Positions 53,299-64,000 of a stretch of 64,000 nucleotides of DNA are shown in pieces (position 1 is the first letter of the stretch; each line of letters opens with the position of its first letter). A model generated the notes under the pieces. The model was not told where the DNA came from. It saw nothing but the letters and a program-made list of their open reading frames with translations, and did not search any database. A program made the translations under genes and the position numbers. Source of the DNA: Thunnus maccoyii (Eukaryota; Chordata; Actinopteri; Scombriformes; Scombridae); NCBI RefSeq assembly GCF_910596095.1, contig NC_056553.1:19677725-19741724 (forward strand), read 5' to 3'.

Positions 53299-64000
<10,702 letters not shown>

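Overview
This window is vertebrate nuclear DNA, almost certainly from a ray-finned (teleost) fish. The genes are split into many short exons with GT-AG introns. The proteins read as vertebrate orthologues, and the repeats (short Tc1- and hAT-like MITEs, LINE tails, long CA/TG microsatellites) are the kind common in teleosts, perhaps percomorphs. I see no bacterial operons, CRISPR arrays, rRNA or tRNA genes. I rebuilt four protein-coding genes exon by exon. All exon phases join cleanly and every coding length is a multiple of three.

Left part, minus strand: abca4 (positions 293-8047, exons 1-7, cut by the left edge) is the photoreceptor retinoid-lipid transporter. Next to it in the same orientation is a complete arhgap29 (10057-43123, 22 coding exons, 1382 residues), a Rho GTPase-activating protein with C1 and RhoGAP domains. 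Its intron 1 is about 15.5 kb and holds no recognisable gene. A likely non-coding first exon and promoter lie near 44.4-44.6 kb, beside long TG repeats. The ABCA4-ARHGAP29 pair is also adjacent in mammals, so this block is old.

Middle part: 44.6-47.5 kb is repeat-rich spacer. At 47528-50093 (minus strand) there is a compact, complete eight-exon protein kinase of 402 residues, related to the HIPK/DYRK group. Its activation-loop tyrosine appears to be cysteine, and its first intron has a GC donor. From 50.1 to 53.3 kb there is spacer with interspersed repeats, a dead RNase-H-bearing LINE fragment, and a MITE directly upstream of the next gene.

Right part, plus strand: prkdc (53299 to beyond the edge, 26 exons, 1012 residues in view) encodes the N-terminal HEAT-repeat part of DNA-PKcs, the large kinase of non-homologous end joining. 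The kinase domain lies outside the window.

The four genes do not form a pathway; their proximity is chromosomal history. I found no convincing new multi-gene system. The most unusual items are the small HIPK-like kinase, the MITE at the prkdc promoter, a near-perfect long palindrome inside arhgap29 intron 1, and the placing of prkdc beside arhgap29.
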